Shown here piece by piece: positions 31,935-39,725 of a DNA stretch of 64,000 bases; the first letter of the stretch is position 1, and the number at the start of each line of letters is the position of its first letter. The stretch is from Streptomyces cirratus (GTDB lineage Bacteria > Actinomycetota > Actinomycetes > Streptomycetales > Streptomycetaceae): assembly GCF_014650775.1 (NCBI RefSeq), contig NZ_BMVP01000006.1, positions 186,001 through 250,000 of the forward strand, given 5' to 3'. The notes beneath the pieces are model-generated. The model saw only the letters and a program-made list of their open reading frames with translations. It did not search any database and was not told where the DNA came from. The position numbers and the translations under genes were made by a program.

Positions 31935-32729
31935 GTGAGGGGGGTGGGGCCGGGCGGCCCGGGAGGGGCGTGGATCCAGGTCGCGCTGAACGGTGCGCGG
32001 GGTGCGGCCGAGGGGGCCGCCGTGCCGATGTCCCCGCAGGCGTTGGCGGAGTCGGCCCTGGGGGCGGTCGCCGCGGGGGCCCGGGAGGTACTGGTCCACC
32101 CGAGGACCCCGTGCGGGCGCGAGAGCCTCTCGCCCCGGGTCGTGGGGCCGGTGCTGGAGGCGTTGCGGGGCGCGGGGGTCTCCGTACCGCTGAGCGTGCC
32201 GGTGAGCGTGGCGGCGGAGCCGGATCCGGTGGGGCGGCTGGAGCGGGTGCGGTCCTGGGTGGTGCTGCCGGAGCGGGCGGTGGTGCGCTGGGCGGAGCCG
32301 GGGGCGCGGGAGTTGGCGTCGGCGCTGCTGGCGCGCGGGGTGGCGGTGGACGCGGTGGTCCGGGTGGAGGAGGGCCGTTGGGAGGCGGGAGCCTGGGTGG
32401 GGGCGGCCCGGGCGGGGCGGGTCCGGCTGGTCGGTGAGCCGGCGCAGGCGGATCCGGCGCTGGTGGCGGGGTCGGCGGCCGGGTTGGCGGCGGGGTTGGT
32501 GGCGGTCTTGGGGAGGCCGCCGTCCGTGCCGTGGATGCTGTTCGGGCGGGAGGCCGCCGCCTGGCCCGTGCTGCGGCTGGCCGCGCGGTGCGGCGCGGGC
32601 GCGCGCATCGGCGTGGGAGAGGTGCTGTCTCTGCCGGACGGGCGGCCGGCGCATTCGAACGCCGAGTTGGTGGCGGCCGCCGTCCGGGAATGGGCGCGCG
32701 CCGCTACGACGACAGCCGGGACCCGGTGA
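31935..32729 (+). CDS. BKACE-like (DUF849) protein lacking one zinc ligand
   Basis: A 264-residue TIM-barrel protein of the beta-keto acid cleavage enzyme family, which uses zinc and acetyl-CoA to split beta-keto acids. The start IQVALNGARGAAEGAAVPMS and the end LPDGRPAHSNAELVAAAV are family signatures. The metal motif usually reads HxHPR, but here it is LVHPRTPCGRESLSP (about 53-67), so the first histidine is replaced by leucine. The GEVLSLPDG segment keeps the usual glutamate. The protein is also short for the family. It may be catalytically changed or inactive. GTG start at 31935. Confidence 0.75.
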   Translation: MRGVGPGGPGGAWIQVALNGARGAAEGAAVPMSPQALAESALGAVAAGAREVLVHPRTPCGRESLSPRVVGPVLEALRGAGVSVPLSVPVSVAAEPDPVGRLERVRSWVVLPERAVVRWAEPGARELASALLARGVAVDAVVRVEEGRWEAGAWVGAARAGRVRLVGEPAQADPALVAGSAAGLAAGLVAVLGRPPSVPWMLFGREAAAWPVLRLAARCGAGARIGVGEVLSLPDGRPAHSNAELVAAAVREWARAATTTAGTR

Positions 32730-33153
32730 GCCGTTCACCGAAGACGTCGTCCGGATTGGACAGCGCGCAGGTCTTGAGCGACAGGCAGCCGCAGCCGATG
32801 CAGTCGGAGAGGTTCTCGCGCAGCCGGGTCAGCTGCTTGATCCGCTCGTCGAGTTCGGTGCGCCAGGCCTCGGACAGGGCCGCCCAGTCCTCGCGGGTCG
32901 GCGTGCGTTCCTCGGGGAGGCGGGCCAGTGCCTCGCGGATGCTGGCGAGCGGGATGCCGACCCGCTGTGCGGCGCGTACGAAGGCCACCCGGCGCAGCGC
33001 GTCACGCGCGAAGCGGCGCTGGTTGCCGGAGGTGCGGCGGCTGCTGATCAGGCCCTTGGCCTCGTAGAAGTGGAGTGCGGAGACGGCCGCGCCGCTGCGC
33101 GCGGACAGCTGGCCGACCGTGAGTTCGTGGACGTTTCCGGGAATCTGCGGCAC
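32704..33153 (-). CDS. soxR: SoxR redox-sensing transcriptional regulator
   Basis: MerR-family 149-residue activator with a [2Fe-2S] sensor. The winged helix-turn-helix is LTVGQLSARSGAAVSALHFYEAKGLI (11-36). The dimerisation helix follows, then CIGCGCLSLKTC, whose Cys118, 121, 123 and 129 bind the cluster. In Streptomyces SoxR responds to redox-active secreted pigments rather than superoxide. It overlaps the end of the convergent BKACE-like gene by 26 bases. The target genes are not visible in this window. Confidence 0.95.
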   Translation of the reverse strand: MPQIPGNVHELTVGQLSARSGAAVSALHFYEAKGLISSRRTSGNQRRFARDALRRVAFVRAAQRVGIPLASIREALARLPEERTPTREDWAALSEAWRTELDERIKQLTRLRENLSDCIGCGCLSLKTCALSNPDDVFGERLTGSRLSS

Positions 33154-33262
33154 CTGACCGAGGGTAGTCGGCCCGGGCGGGGAACGGGGCGGAGGTGCGG
33201 TGCGGGGGTCCCGGTCCGGTTGTCGGGGGGTGCGTTGACAGGGGCGGGCGTCCCCCGCATGC

Positions 33263-33276
33263 TGAGCAAGCGCTTA
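33263..33276. promoter_or_regulatory. TetR-type operator TGAGCAAGCGCTTA before the MaoC gene
   Basis: Contains the perfect palindrome AAGCGCTT. The same 14 bases occur at 34465-34478 before the TetR gene at 33789-34415. It lies 32 bases before the MaoC start. Confidence 0.65.
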
Positions 33277-33307
33277 TTAGCTTGATCAGCGAGAGGCAGG
33301 GGCAGGC

Positions 33308-33769
33308 ATGGCCGAACCGAGGATCTTCACGTCCGCCGAGGAACTGCGCGCCGGCATCGGCGAACAGTTGGGCCCGAGCGGCTGGCTGGAGGTGGACCAG
33401 AAGCGGATCGACCTCTTCGCCGACGCCACGGGCGACCACCAGTGGATCCACGTGGATCCGGAGCGGGCGGCCGCCGGACCCTTCGGCTCCACCATCGCGC
33501 ACGGCTACCTCACGCTGTCGCTGCTGCCGAGCCTCGTGCCGCAGATCATTCGGGTCGAGGGCATGCGGATGGGCGTCAACTACGGGACGAACAAGGTGCG
33601 TTTCCCCGCTCCGGTGCCGGTCGGATCCCGGCTTCGGGCCACCGCGGTGGTCACCGACGTCACGGAGGTGGGCGGCGGGGTGCAGGTCACCGCGACCGTG
33701 ACCGTCGAGCGGGAGGACGGCGAGAAGCCGGTGTGCGTGGCGGAGTCGGTGTCCCGGTACTACTTCTGA
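33308..33769 (+). CDS. MaoC-family enoyl-CoA hydratase
   Basis: Hot-dog-fold hydratase of 153 residues adding water to 2-enoyl-CoA (R-specific type). The hydratase motif is intact in FADATGDHQWIHVDPERAAA (38-57), with the Asp43/His48 catalytic pair, then GPFGSTIAHGYLTLSL (58-73). The family's NYGTNKVRFPAPVPVGSRLR core strand is present. ATG at 33308 follows GAGAGGCAGGGGC. It is convergent with the TetR gene 20 bases downstream, and both promoters carry TGAGCAAGCGCTTA. Confidence 0.94.
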   Translation: MAEPRIFTSAEELRAGIGEQLGPSGWLEVDQKRIDLFADATGDHQWIHVDPERAAAGPFGSTIAHGYLTLSLLPSLVPQIIRVEGMRMGVNYGTNKVRFPAPVPVGSRLRATAVVTDVTEVGGGVQVTATVTVEREDGEKPVCVAESVSRYYF

Positions 33770-33788
33770 GGCACGCCGCCCCGCACCG

Positions 33789-34415
33789 TCAGGGTTTCGC
33801 CGCCACCATGCGCAGCACGAGGTCGGCGTAGAGCGCGCCGACCTCGTCGGGGGTGCGCTGCCCGGCGGCGTTGAACCAGCGGGCCACGTCGATGCACAGG
33901 GACAGCACGGCGAGCGTGGTGCCCGGGACGTCGGGGACGTCGAACTCCCCGGCCCGCACGCCGTCGGCGAGGATCCGGCGCACAGCGGCGTCGCTCTGCC
34001 GGCGCAGCGCCACGATGTCGGAGCGGTGCTCGGGGGCGAGGGCATCGAGCTCGTACTGGACCACCCGCGCCGTGGTGTGGTGAGCGGCGTGCCACCGCAC
34101 GAAGGACCGCACGGCCTCGGCGAGCCGCTCGGCCGGGGACCCGGGGCCGTCGGCGGCGGTCTCCAGGATCTCCAGCGCCTTGTCGTGGCCGATGCGGCTG
34201 ATCCGGTGGAGGAGCTCTTCCTTGGTCTTGTAGTGGATGTAGAGCGCGGCCGGGCTCATCCCGGCGCGGGCGGCGATGTCGCGGGTGGTGGTGGCGTGGT
34301 AGCCGCGCGCCGCGAAGGTCTCGACGGCGGCGACCAGCAGCCGCCGGGCGGCGTCGGGGGTGACCTCCGACCACGGCTGGTAGCCGCCGGTCTCTGCCGC
34401 GCCGGCACTGTCCAT
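33789..34415 (-). CDS. TetR-family repressor (MaoC-linked)
   Basis: A 208-residue TetR regulator. The helix-turn-helix is VETFAARGYHATTTRDIAARAGMSPAALYIHYKTKEELLHRI split over residues about 30-70. The ligand domain has FVRWHAAHHTTARVVQYELD and a CIDVARWFNAAGQRTPDEV C-terminus, typical of regulators of acyl-CoA metabolism. ATG at 34415 lies 50 bases from the operator at 34465. It probably represses itself and the convergent maoC gene. Confidence 0.92.
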   Translation of the reverse strand: MDSAGAAETGGYQPWSEVTPDAARRLLVAAVETFAARGYHATTTRDIAARAGMSPAALYIHYKTKEELLHRISRIGHDKALEILETAADGPGSPAERLAEAVRSFVRWHAAHHTTARVVQYELDALAPEHRSDIVALRRQSDAAVRRILADGVRAGEFDVPDVPGTTLAVLSLCIDVARWFNAAGQRTPDEVGALYADLVLRMVAAKP

Positions 34416-34464
34416 CGCTCGCTCACCCTCTTCGGCTTGTAGGAACCAACACCTTACCGGAGGG

Positions 34465-34478
34465 TGAGCAAGCGCTTA
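34465..34478. promoter_or_regulatory. TetR-type operator TGAGCAAGCGCTTA before the TetR gene
   Basis: Exact 14-base copy of the element at 33263-33276, 50 bases ahead of the repressor start, consistent with autoregulation. Confidence 0.65.
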
Positions 34479-34504
34479 GGACTTTGCGGCCGGGCGCCGA
34501 GTGG

Positions 34505-34566
34505 CCGGGCATCCGGGCATCCGGGCATCCGGGCATCCGGGCATCCGGGCATCCGGGCATCCGGGC
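34505..34566. repeat. CCGGGCAT microsatellite, seven and a half copies
   Basis: Seven perfect tandem 8-base units CCGGGCAT (34505-34560) plus CCGGGC. It lies in the gap between the TetR promoter and the end of the YiaA/B gene. Perfect copies suggest recent slippage and strain variation. Confidence 0.95.
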
Positions 34567-34588
34567 TAGGCGACCCCGGGCGTCCTGC

Positions 34589-34900
34589 CTAGGCGGCCGG
34601 GCGTTCCGGGGCCTGCTTCGGGGAGAAGGGGTCGTACTCCGCCATGATCTTCTCCATTCGGGCCTGGTCGACCCGGCTGACGATCTGCGTGACCTCCTGG
34701 CGGTCGCGGATGACCTTGGCGAGGGTGAAGGCGGAGGTGGTGAGGTAGAGGACCGCGATGCCGAGGAAGGCGCGGACCCAGCCGTCGGCGTCCATGTTGT
34801 AGATGCCCAGCCCGACAGCGGCGAGGGCGGTGGCGAAGGAGGCGACGGCCTGGCCGTAGTACGCCCCCGTGTTCTGCTGCTTGACCGGTGTCTCGTTCAT
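34589..34900 (-). CDS. YiaA/YiaB-family two-helix membrane protein
   Basis: A 103-residue inner membrane protein with the YiaAB domain. Helix 1 is YYGQAVASFATALAAVGLGI (14-33), then the NMDADGWVRAF loop, helix 2 FLGIAVLYLTTSAFTLAKVI, and a charged cytosolic tail RDRQEVTQIVSRVDQARMEK. The function of the family is unknown. ATG at 34900. It is isolated, with the microsatellite downstream and the acyl-CoA dehydrogenase end 162 bases upstream. Confidence 0.88.
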   Translation of the reverse strand: MNETPVKQQNTGAYYGQAVASFATALAAVGLGIYNMDADGWVRAFLGIAVLYLTTSAFTLAKVIRDRQEVTQIVSRVDQARMEKIMAEYDPFSPKQAPERPAA

Positions 34901-35061
34901 GCCCCCAGCTTCGGGGCGGGGCGGCCGGCGGCGCATCCGCGCGCGTACTCACGTACGTACTCAGACGGCACACGCCGACGCCCCCGCCGCAGCCCGGGCG
35001 GGCGGGCCGAGACTCCGGCCGGGGCGTGGGCGGGCGGGCCGAGGCTCTGGCCGGGGACCCG

Positions 35062-36213
35062 TCAGAAGGCCGAAACCCCTGTGCGGGCACGGCCGATGAG
35101 GAGCTTCTGGATCTGGCTGGTGCCCTCGTACAGGGTCATGACGCGGGCGTCGCGCAGCAGCTTCCCGGCGGGGTACTCGTCGATGTACCCGTACCCGCCG
35201 TGCACCTGCAGGGCGTTGCTCGCGGCCCGCACGGCGGCCTCGGAGGCGAAGAGCTTGGCGGTGGAGGCCTCGGTCGCGAAGGGCTGCCCACGGTCGATCA
35301 GGTCGGCCGCCCGCCAGGTCAGCAGGCGGGCCGCGTCGACGTCGACGGAGATGTCGGCGATCAGCTCCTGGACCAGCTGGTGTTGGGCGATGGGCTTGCC
35401 GAACTGCTCGCGCTGGGCGGCGTACCCGACCGCCGCGTCGAGCGCCGCCTGGGCGATGCCGACGCAGCCGGCGGCGACGGACATCCGACCCTTGGCCAGC
35501 GCCGACATGGCGACGGAGAAGCCCTTGCCCTCGGGGCCGAGCATCGCGGAGGCGGGCACGCGGACGCCGTCGAGGGCGAGTTCGGCGGTGGCCTGGCCGC
35601 GCAGGCCGAGTTTGCCGTGGATCTCGCGGCGGGTCAGGCCCGGGCTGTCGGCCGGGACGAGGAAGGCGGACACACCGCGGTGGCCCGGCTCGTCGTTGGT
35701 GCGGGCGAAGAGGAGCACCACGTCGGCCCAGGTGCCGTTGGTGATGAACATCTTGCTGCCGCTGAGGACGTACGCGTGGCCCTCGCGCGTGGCGCGGGTG
35801 GTGAGGTTGCCCGCGTCGGAGCCGGTGCCGGGTTCGGTCAGGCCGAAGCAGCCGAGCGCGTCGCCGGAGCACAGGCGGGGCAGCCAGGCCTGCTTCTGCT
35901 CCTCGGTGCCCCAGGCGGCGACGGTCTTGGCGACGAGGCCGAGGGAGACAGAGACGATGCCGCGGACGGCGGAGTCCCCGCGGCCGAGCTCCTCGGTGAC
36001 GAGCGCGTAGGCGAGGTGGTCGCCGCCGGAACCGCCGTACTGCTCCGGGACGGTCAGGCCCAGGAAGCCGAGGTCCCCGAGCTTCTTGACGATGGACCGG
36101 TCGACGCTTTCGGCGCGGTCCCATTCGGCGGCGTACGGGGTGATCTCGCGCTCGGCGAACTCCCGGGCGAGCCGGCGTACGGCGGTCTGCTCCTCGCTGA
36201 GCTCCAGGTTCAC
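35062..36213 (-). CDS. Acyl-CoA dehydrogenase (short/medium-chain type)
   Basis: FAD enzyme of 383 residues oxidising acyl-CoA to enoyl-CoA. It has LGCFGLTEPGTGSDAGNL (FAD and substrate contact), MFITNGTWADVVLLFART, YAAQREQFGKPIAQHQLVQ and QVHGGYGYIDEYPAGKLLRDA. MTLYEGTSQIQ carries the catalytic glutamate of the short-chain type. The start is GTG at 36213 (MNLELSEEQTAVRRLAREFA). A palindromic operator at 36265-36286 lies between it and the divergent TetR gene, which probably represses it. Confidence 0.95.
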   Translation of the reverse strand: MNLELSEEQTAVRRLAREFAEREITPYAAEWDRAESVDRSIVKKLGDLGFLGLTVPEQYGGSGGDHLAYALVTEELGRGDSAVRGIVSVSLGLVAKTVAAWGTEEQKQAWLPRLCSGDALGCFGLTEPGTGSDAGNLTTRATREGHAYVLSGSKMFITNGTWADVVLLFARTNDEPGHRGVSAFLVPADSPGLTRREIHGKLGLRGQATAELALDGVRVPASAMLGPEGKGFSVAMSALAKGRMSVAAGCVGIAQAALDAAVGYAAQREQFGKPIAQHQLVQELIADISVDVDAARLLTWRAADLIDRGQPFATEASTAKLFASEAAVRAASNALQVHGGYGYIDEYPAGKLLRDARVMTLYEGTSQIQKLLIGRARTGVSAF

Positions 36214-36264
36214 CGGGGACCTCCGGGCGTCGTGGGGGTGAGGTGGTCTCGTACGGCCCGGGCT

Positions 36265-36286
36265 TTAATTAGCAGTGCTAGTTTAA
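36265..36286. promoter_or_regulatory. TetR-type operator between ACAD and its divergent repressor
   Basis: Dyad with perfect core TAGCA-G-TGCTA and A/T-rich flanks TTAA on both sides. On the minus strand the half-site is AAACTAGCA, which occurs again at 39683-39691 before the aldehyde dehydrogenase with the same single-base centre. Confidence 0.7.
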
Positions 36287-36311
36287 CGGGCCGGGTCTTA
36301 CTATGTGCCGC

Positions 36312-36953
36312 ATGGCCAGACCGCGCAAGCCCCTCCTGAGCAGAGACCTCATCGTCGAGTCGGCGGGCGCGCTCGTGGACGCGGAGGGGCTGGAGGCGGT
36401 GTCGACCCGGCGGCTGGCAGCAGCGCTCGGGGTCAGCGGGCCCTCGCTGTACAACCACTTCCGGACCAAGGACGAGATCCTGGAAGCGGTGGCGGACTCG
36501 GTGAGCAGCCGGGTCGACTTGTCGATGTTCGACGGCGGCCGGGAGTGGCGGGAAGCCCTGCACGACTGGGCGCACTCCTACCGGGCCGCCTTGGCCGACC
36601 ACCCCAACATCGTGCCGGTGCTGGCGCGGGGGCCCGGCCGACGCCCGGCGGGGCTGCGGGTCGCGGACGCCGTCTTCGGCGCGATGACGGCCGCCGGGTG
36701 GCCGCCGGCCCAGGCGACCAGGATCGGCGCGCTGATGCGGTACTTCATCCTGGGCTCGGCAGTGGCTTCCTTCGCCCGCGGTTTCGTGGACGACCGGACC
36801 GCTTACGACCCCGGCGACTATCCGCACCTGGGCCAGGCCCACCTGCTGGCGGAGCGGCAGCGGGAGGTGGACGAGGGCGCGTTCGAGACGGGCCTGACGG
36901 CCCTGCTGGACGGACTGGCCCTCCAGTACGAGGCGCTGCGGCAGGCGTCGTGA
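36312..36953 (+). CDS. TetR-family repressor (ACAD/ADH/ALDH-linked)
   Basis: A 213-residue TetR protein. The DNA-binding helices lie in SAGALVDAEGLEAVSTRRLA and ALGVSGPSLYNHFRTKDEIL (about 17-60). The C-terminal domain contains GALMRYFILGSAVASFARGF and a TetR_C-type GLTALLDGLALQYEAL end. ATG at 36312 (MARPRKPLLSRD) is the family-like start; an ATG three codons earlier is possible. It is divergent from the acyl-CoA dehydrogenase with the operator between them, and the same half-site precedes the ALDH operon. Confidence 0.92.
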   Translation: MARPRKPLLSRDLIVESAGALVDAEGLEAVSTRRLAAALGVSGPSLYNHFRTKDEILEAVADSVSSRVDLSMFDGGREWREALHDWAHSYRAALADHPNIVPVLARGPGRRPAGLRVADAVFGAMTAAGWPPAQATRIGALMRYFILGSAVASFARGFVDDRTAYDPGDYPHLGQAHLLAERQREVDEGAFETGLTALLDGLALQYEALRQAS

Positions 36954-37017
36954 CCGCTCGCGGCGGACCCTGACGAAGACGCCTGCCGGGCGCCCCGGCC
37001 CTGGAGGGCGACGGGCG

Positions 37018-38097
37018 CTAGAAGACGACCAGGGAACGGCCGCCCTTGCCGGCCAGCATGTCGTCGAAGGCGCCCGGGATGCCGTCGAGGGTGATGTGGT
37101 CGGTGACGAGATCCCCGAGGACCAGGCGGCCGGCGCGGACGTGGTCGGCGATCACCGGCAGGTCGCGGGCCGGGTCGCTGTTGCCGTAGACGCAACCGGT
37201 GAGGGTGCGGGCGAAGTGGAAGATCTCCAGGGCGTGGAAGGTGACCTGCTGTTCCTTGCCGCCGATGCCGACGACGGTGGTGCGGCCGCCGCGACGCGTG
37301 GACTCCCACGCACCCCGGATGGTCTCGGCCCGGCCGACGCACTCGATGGCGACGTCCGCGCCCCGACCGCCCGTGAGGGCGCGGATCCGCTTGGCGGTGG
37401 TGTCGGACGCGAGGACGAAGTCGGTGGCTCCGGCCGCCCGCGCCAGCTCCTCCTTGGCCGGGGAGACGTCGACGGCGATGACCGGGCCCGCCTGGGCGAT
37501 CCTCGCGGCCTGGAGGGCGGCCAGCCCGACCCCGCCCACGCCGAAGACGGCGACCGACTCGCCGGGGCGGACCTGGGCGCTGTGGTGGACGGCGCCGTAG
37601 CCGGTGAGGACGGCGCAGCCGAGGAGGGCGGCTTCGGTGAGCGGGATCCCCTCGGGCGCGGGCAGCACGCAGTTCGCCGCGACCACCGTCTCCTCGGCGA
37701 AGGCGGCGACATTGAGCCCGGGGTGCAGCTCGGTGCCCTCGGCATCGTGGGCGTAGACGGCGCCGACTCCGGTGAGGGCATTGACGCAGAGCCACACCTC
37801 CCCGATCCGGCAGTGGTGGCATTCACCGCAGGACGGGGCCCAGTTGAGCACTACTCCGTCCCCCGGGGCGACGTGGGTGACCCCCTCCCCCACCGCGAGT
37901 ACCGTCCCGGCGCCCTCGTGGCCGAGGACGGCGGGGACGGGAACCCGCATGGTGCCGTTGGTGAGGGAGAGGTCGGAGTGGCAGACACCGGCTGCGGCGA
38001 GCCGGACCCGGACCTGCCCGGGTCCGGGTTCGGGCAGCACGATGTCCCGGATCTCCAGCGGGGCTCCGACGGCGGGCAGGATGGCGGCGCGGACCAT
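37018..38097 (-). CDS. Zinc-dependent alcohol dehydrogenase
   Basis: Medium-chain dehydrogenase of 359 residues, NAD-dependent. The catalytic zinc ligands are Cys39 (GVCHSD) and His60-Glu61 (LGHEGAGTV). The structural zinc is held by Cys90, 93, 96 and 104 in SCGECHHCRIGEVWLC. The Rossmann motif is VAVFGVGGVGLAALQAARI with VIAVDVS. The close fit to class III/aryl-alcohol types suggests a bulky alcohol or thiol-adduct substrate. It follows the aldehyde dehydrogenase gene on the same strand by 116 bases, so the pair can take an alcohol to an acid. Confidence 0.94.
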   Translation of the reverse strand: MVRAAILPAVGAPLEIRDIVLPEPGPGQVRVRLAAAGVCHSDLSLTNGTMRVPVPAVLGHEGAGTVLAVGEGVTHVAPGDGVVLNWAPSCGECHHCRIGEVWLCVNALTGVGAVYAHDAEGTELHPGLNVAAFAEETVVAANCVLPAPEGIPLTEAALLGCAVLTGYGAVHHSAQVRPGESVAVFGVGGVGLAALQAARIAQAGPVIAVDVSPAKEELARAAGATDFVLASDTTAKRIRALTGGRGADVAIECVGRAETIRGAWESTRRGGRTTVVGIGGKEQQVTFHALEIFHFARTLTGCVYGNSDPARDLPVIADHVRAGRLVLGDLVTDHITLDGIPGAFDDMLAGKGGRSLVVF

Positions 38098-38213
38098 GGT
38101 CGTTTCCGTCTCTCGGGGCGGGGGTTCGGGCAGGGGGCCGGGCGGTGGCGGGGGTTCGGGCAGGTCGGCCGGGCGGTGCGGGTTGGGCGGTGCGGGTATG
38201 GGTTCGGCGGGGC

Positions 38214-39626
38214 TCAGAACTGGAGGGACTTGGTCTGGAGGTACTCGGCCAGGCCGTGCGGCCCCAGCTCGCGGCCGACCCCCGACTGCTTGTAGCCGCC
38301 GAAGGGCGCGAGCACGTTGAAGCGGCCGCCGTTGATGTCCACCTGGCCGGTATCCATGCGGCGGGCGAAGGCGACCGCGGTCTCCTCGTCCGCGGCCCAC
38401 ACGGCTCCGCTGAGCCCGTACACGGTGCCGTTGGCGATGCGCAGGGCGTCCTCCTCGTCCTCGTAGCGCAGGATCGACAGCACGGGGCCGAAGATCTCCT
38501 CCTGGGCGATGGTCATCTCGGGCGTGACGTCGGCGAACACGGTGGGGGCGACGAAGTACCCGTGCTCGTGGGGCGCCTCGGGGCCGCCCGCGACGAGGCG
38601 CGCGCCTTCCTCGACACCCTTGACGATGTACGCGCGGACGCGGTCGCGCTGCTTGGCGTTGACGACCGGGCCGACGCGGGTGCCCGGCTGGGTGGGGTCA
38701 CCCGTGGCGTACTTCGCGACGGCGGCGGCCGCGAGGCTGACGGCCTCCTCGTACTGGTCCCGGTGGACGAGCATGCGGGTGAGCGCGTTGCAGCTCTGGC
38801 CGGTGTTGCGCATGACGTCGGCCACGCCCGTGGAGACGGCCTTGGCGAGGTCGGCTCCGGGCAGGATGACATTGGCCGACTTGCCCCCCAGTTCGAGGGC
38901 CACGCGCTTGATCGCGGCGCCGGCGGTGGCGCCGATCTTCCGGCCGACGGCGGTCGAGCCGGTGAAGGAGACGAGGTCGACTCCCTCGTGCCCGGCCAGC
39001 GCCTGCCCGGCGACCGGGCCGGTACCGGTCACCAGGTTGAAGACTCCGGCCGGGATGTCCGCCTCGTGCACGGCTTCGGCGAAGAGCTGTGCGGTCAGCG
39101 GGGTGTCCTCCGCCGGCTTGAGGACGAGGGTGCAGCCGGCGGCGAGAGCGGGTGCCACCTTTGCAACGATCTGGTGCAGCGGGTAGTTCCAGGGGGTGAT
39201 GGCCCCGACCACACCGACCGGTTCCATCAGCACCGTGGAGTTGCCCAGGCGCTCCTCGAAGGCGTAGGAGGCGGCCAGTTCGGCGTAGGAGGCGGCGACC
39301 CCGATCGGGGCGCCGACGTGGACGGCTTCCGCGAAGCCGAGCGTGGTACCGAGTTCGGCGGTGATCGTCTCGGCGAACTCGGTCTTGCGGGCGGTCAGTA
39401 CGTCGCGCAGGGCGCCGATCAGGGCGGCCCGTTCGGCCGGGGCGGTCGACGCCCAGCCGGGCAGCGCCGCGCGGGCCGCCCGTACCGCGGCGTCCACGTC
39501 GTCGGCGGTGCCGGCCGGGACCCCGCCGATGACCTGTTCGTCGGCCGGGTTGACGACCTCGATCCGGTCGCGTCCCGAGGACGGCCGCCATGCGCCGCCG
39601 ATGTACATCCCGTCGTGGGCCTTCAT
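38214..39626 (-). CDS. NAD(P)-dependent aldehyde dehydrogenase
   Basis: Enzyme of 470 residues oxidising an aldehyde to its acid. Active-site residues are all present: Asn147 in TPWNYPLHQ, Lys170 in LVLKPAEDTP, Glu245 in LELGGKSAN and the nucleophile Cys279 in NTGQSCNALTRM. The cofactor loop FTGSTAVGRKI is also seen. ATG at 39626 starts MKAHDGMYIGGAW. The operator at 39683-39701 is about 57 bases upstream. It is the first gene of the two-gene alcohol-to-acid operon. Confidence 0.95.
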   Translation of the reverse strand: MKAHDGMYIGGAWRPSSGRDRIEVVNPADEQVIGGVPAGTADDVDAAVRAARAALPGWASTAPAERAALIGALRDVLTARKTEFAETITAELGTTLGFAEAVHVGAPIGVAASYAELAASYAFEERLGNSTVLMEPVGVVGAITPWNYPLHQIVAKVAPALAAGCTLVLKPAEDTPLTAQLFAEAVHEADIPAGVFNLVTGTGPVAGQALAGHEGVDLVSFTGSTAVGRKIGATAGAAIKRVALELGGKSANVILPGADLAKAVSTGVADVMRNTGQSCNALTRMLVHRDQYEEAVSLAAAAVAKYATGDPTQPGTRVGPVVNAKQRDRVRAYIVKGVEEGARLVAGGPEAPHEHGYFVAPTVFADVTPEMTIAQEEIFGPVLSILRYEDEEDALRIANGTVYGLSGAVWAADEETAVAFARRMDTGQVDINGGRFNVLAPFGGYKQSGVGRELGPHGLAEYLQTKSLQF

Positions 39627-39682
39627 GGCTTTCCTCCCGAGCACGCACGAGCGTGTAGACGCGGACCTCGCGGACAGCCTAC

Positions 39683-39701
39683 AAACTAGCAACGGTAGTT
39701 T
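39683..39701. promoter_or_regulatory. TetR-type operator before the ALDH-ADH operon
   Basis: Dyad AAACTA-GCAACGG-TAGTTT. Its left half AAACTAGCA equals the half-site at 36265-36286 and uses the same one-base centre. The TetR protein at 36312 is the likely ligand. Confidence 0.65.
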
Positions 39702-39725
39702 TATCGGCGCCAGGGTTCACCGGGA

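Noticed and set aside
34505-34566. CRISPR array or coding repeat
   Set aside because: The 8-base unit has no spacers, and the reading frame across it has no support as a gene.
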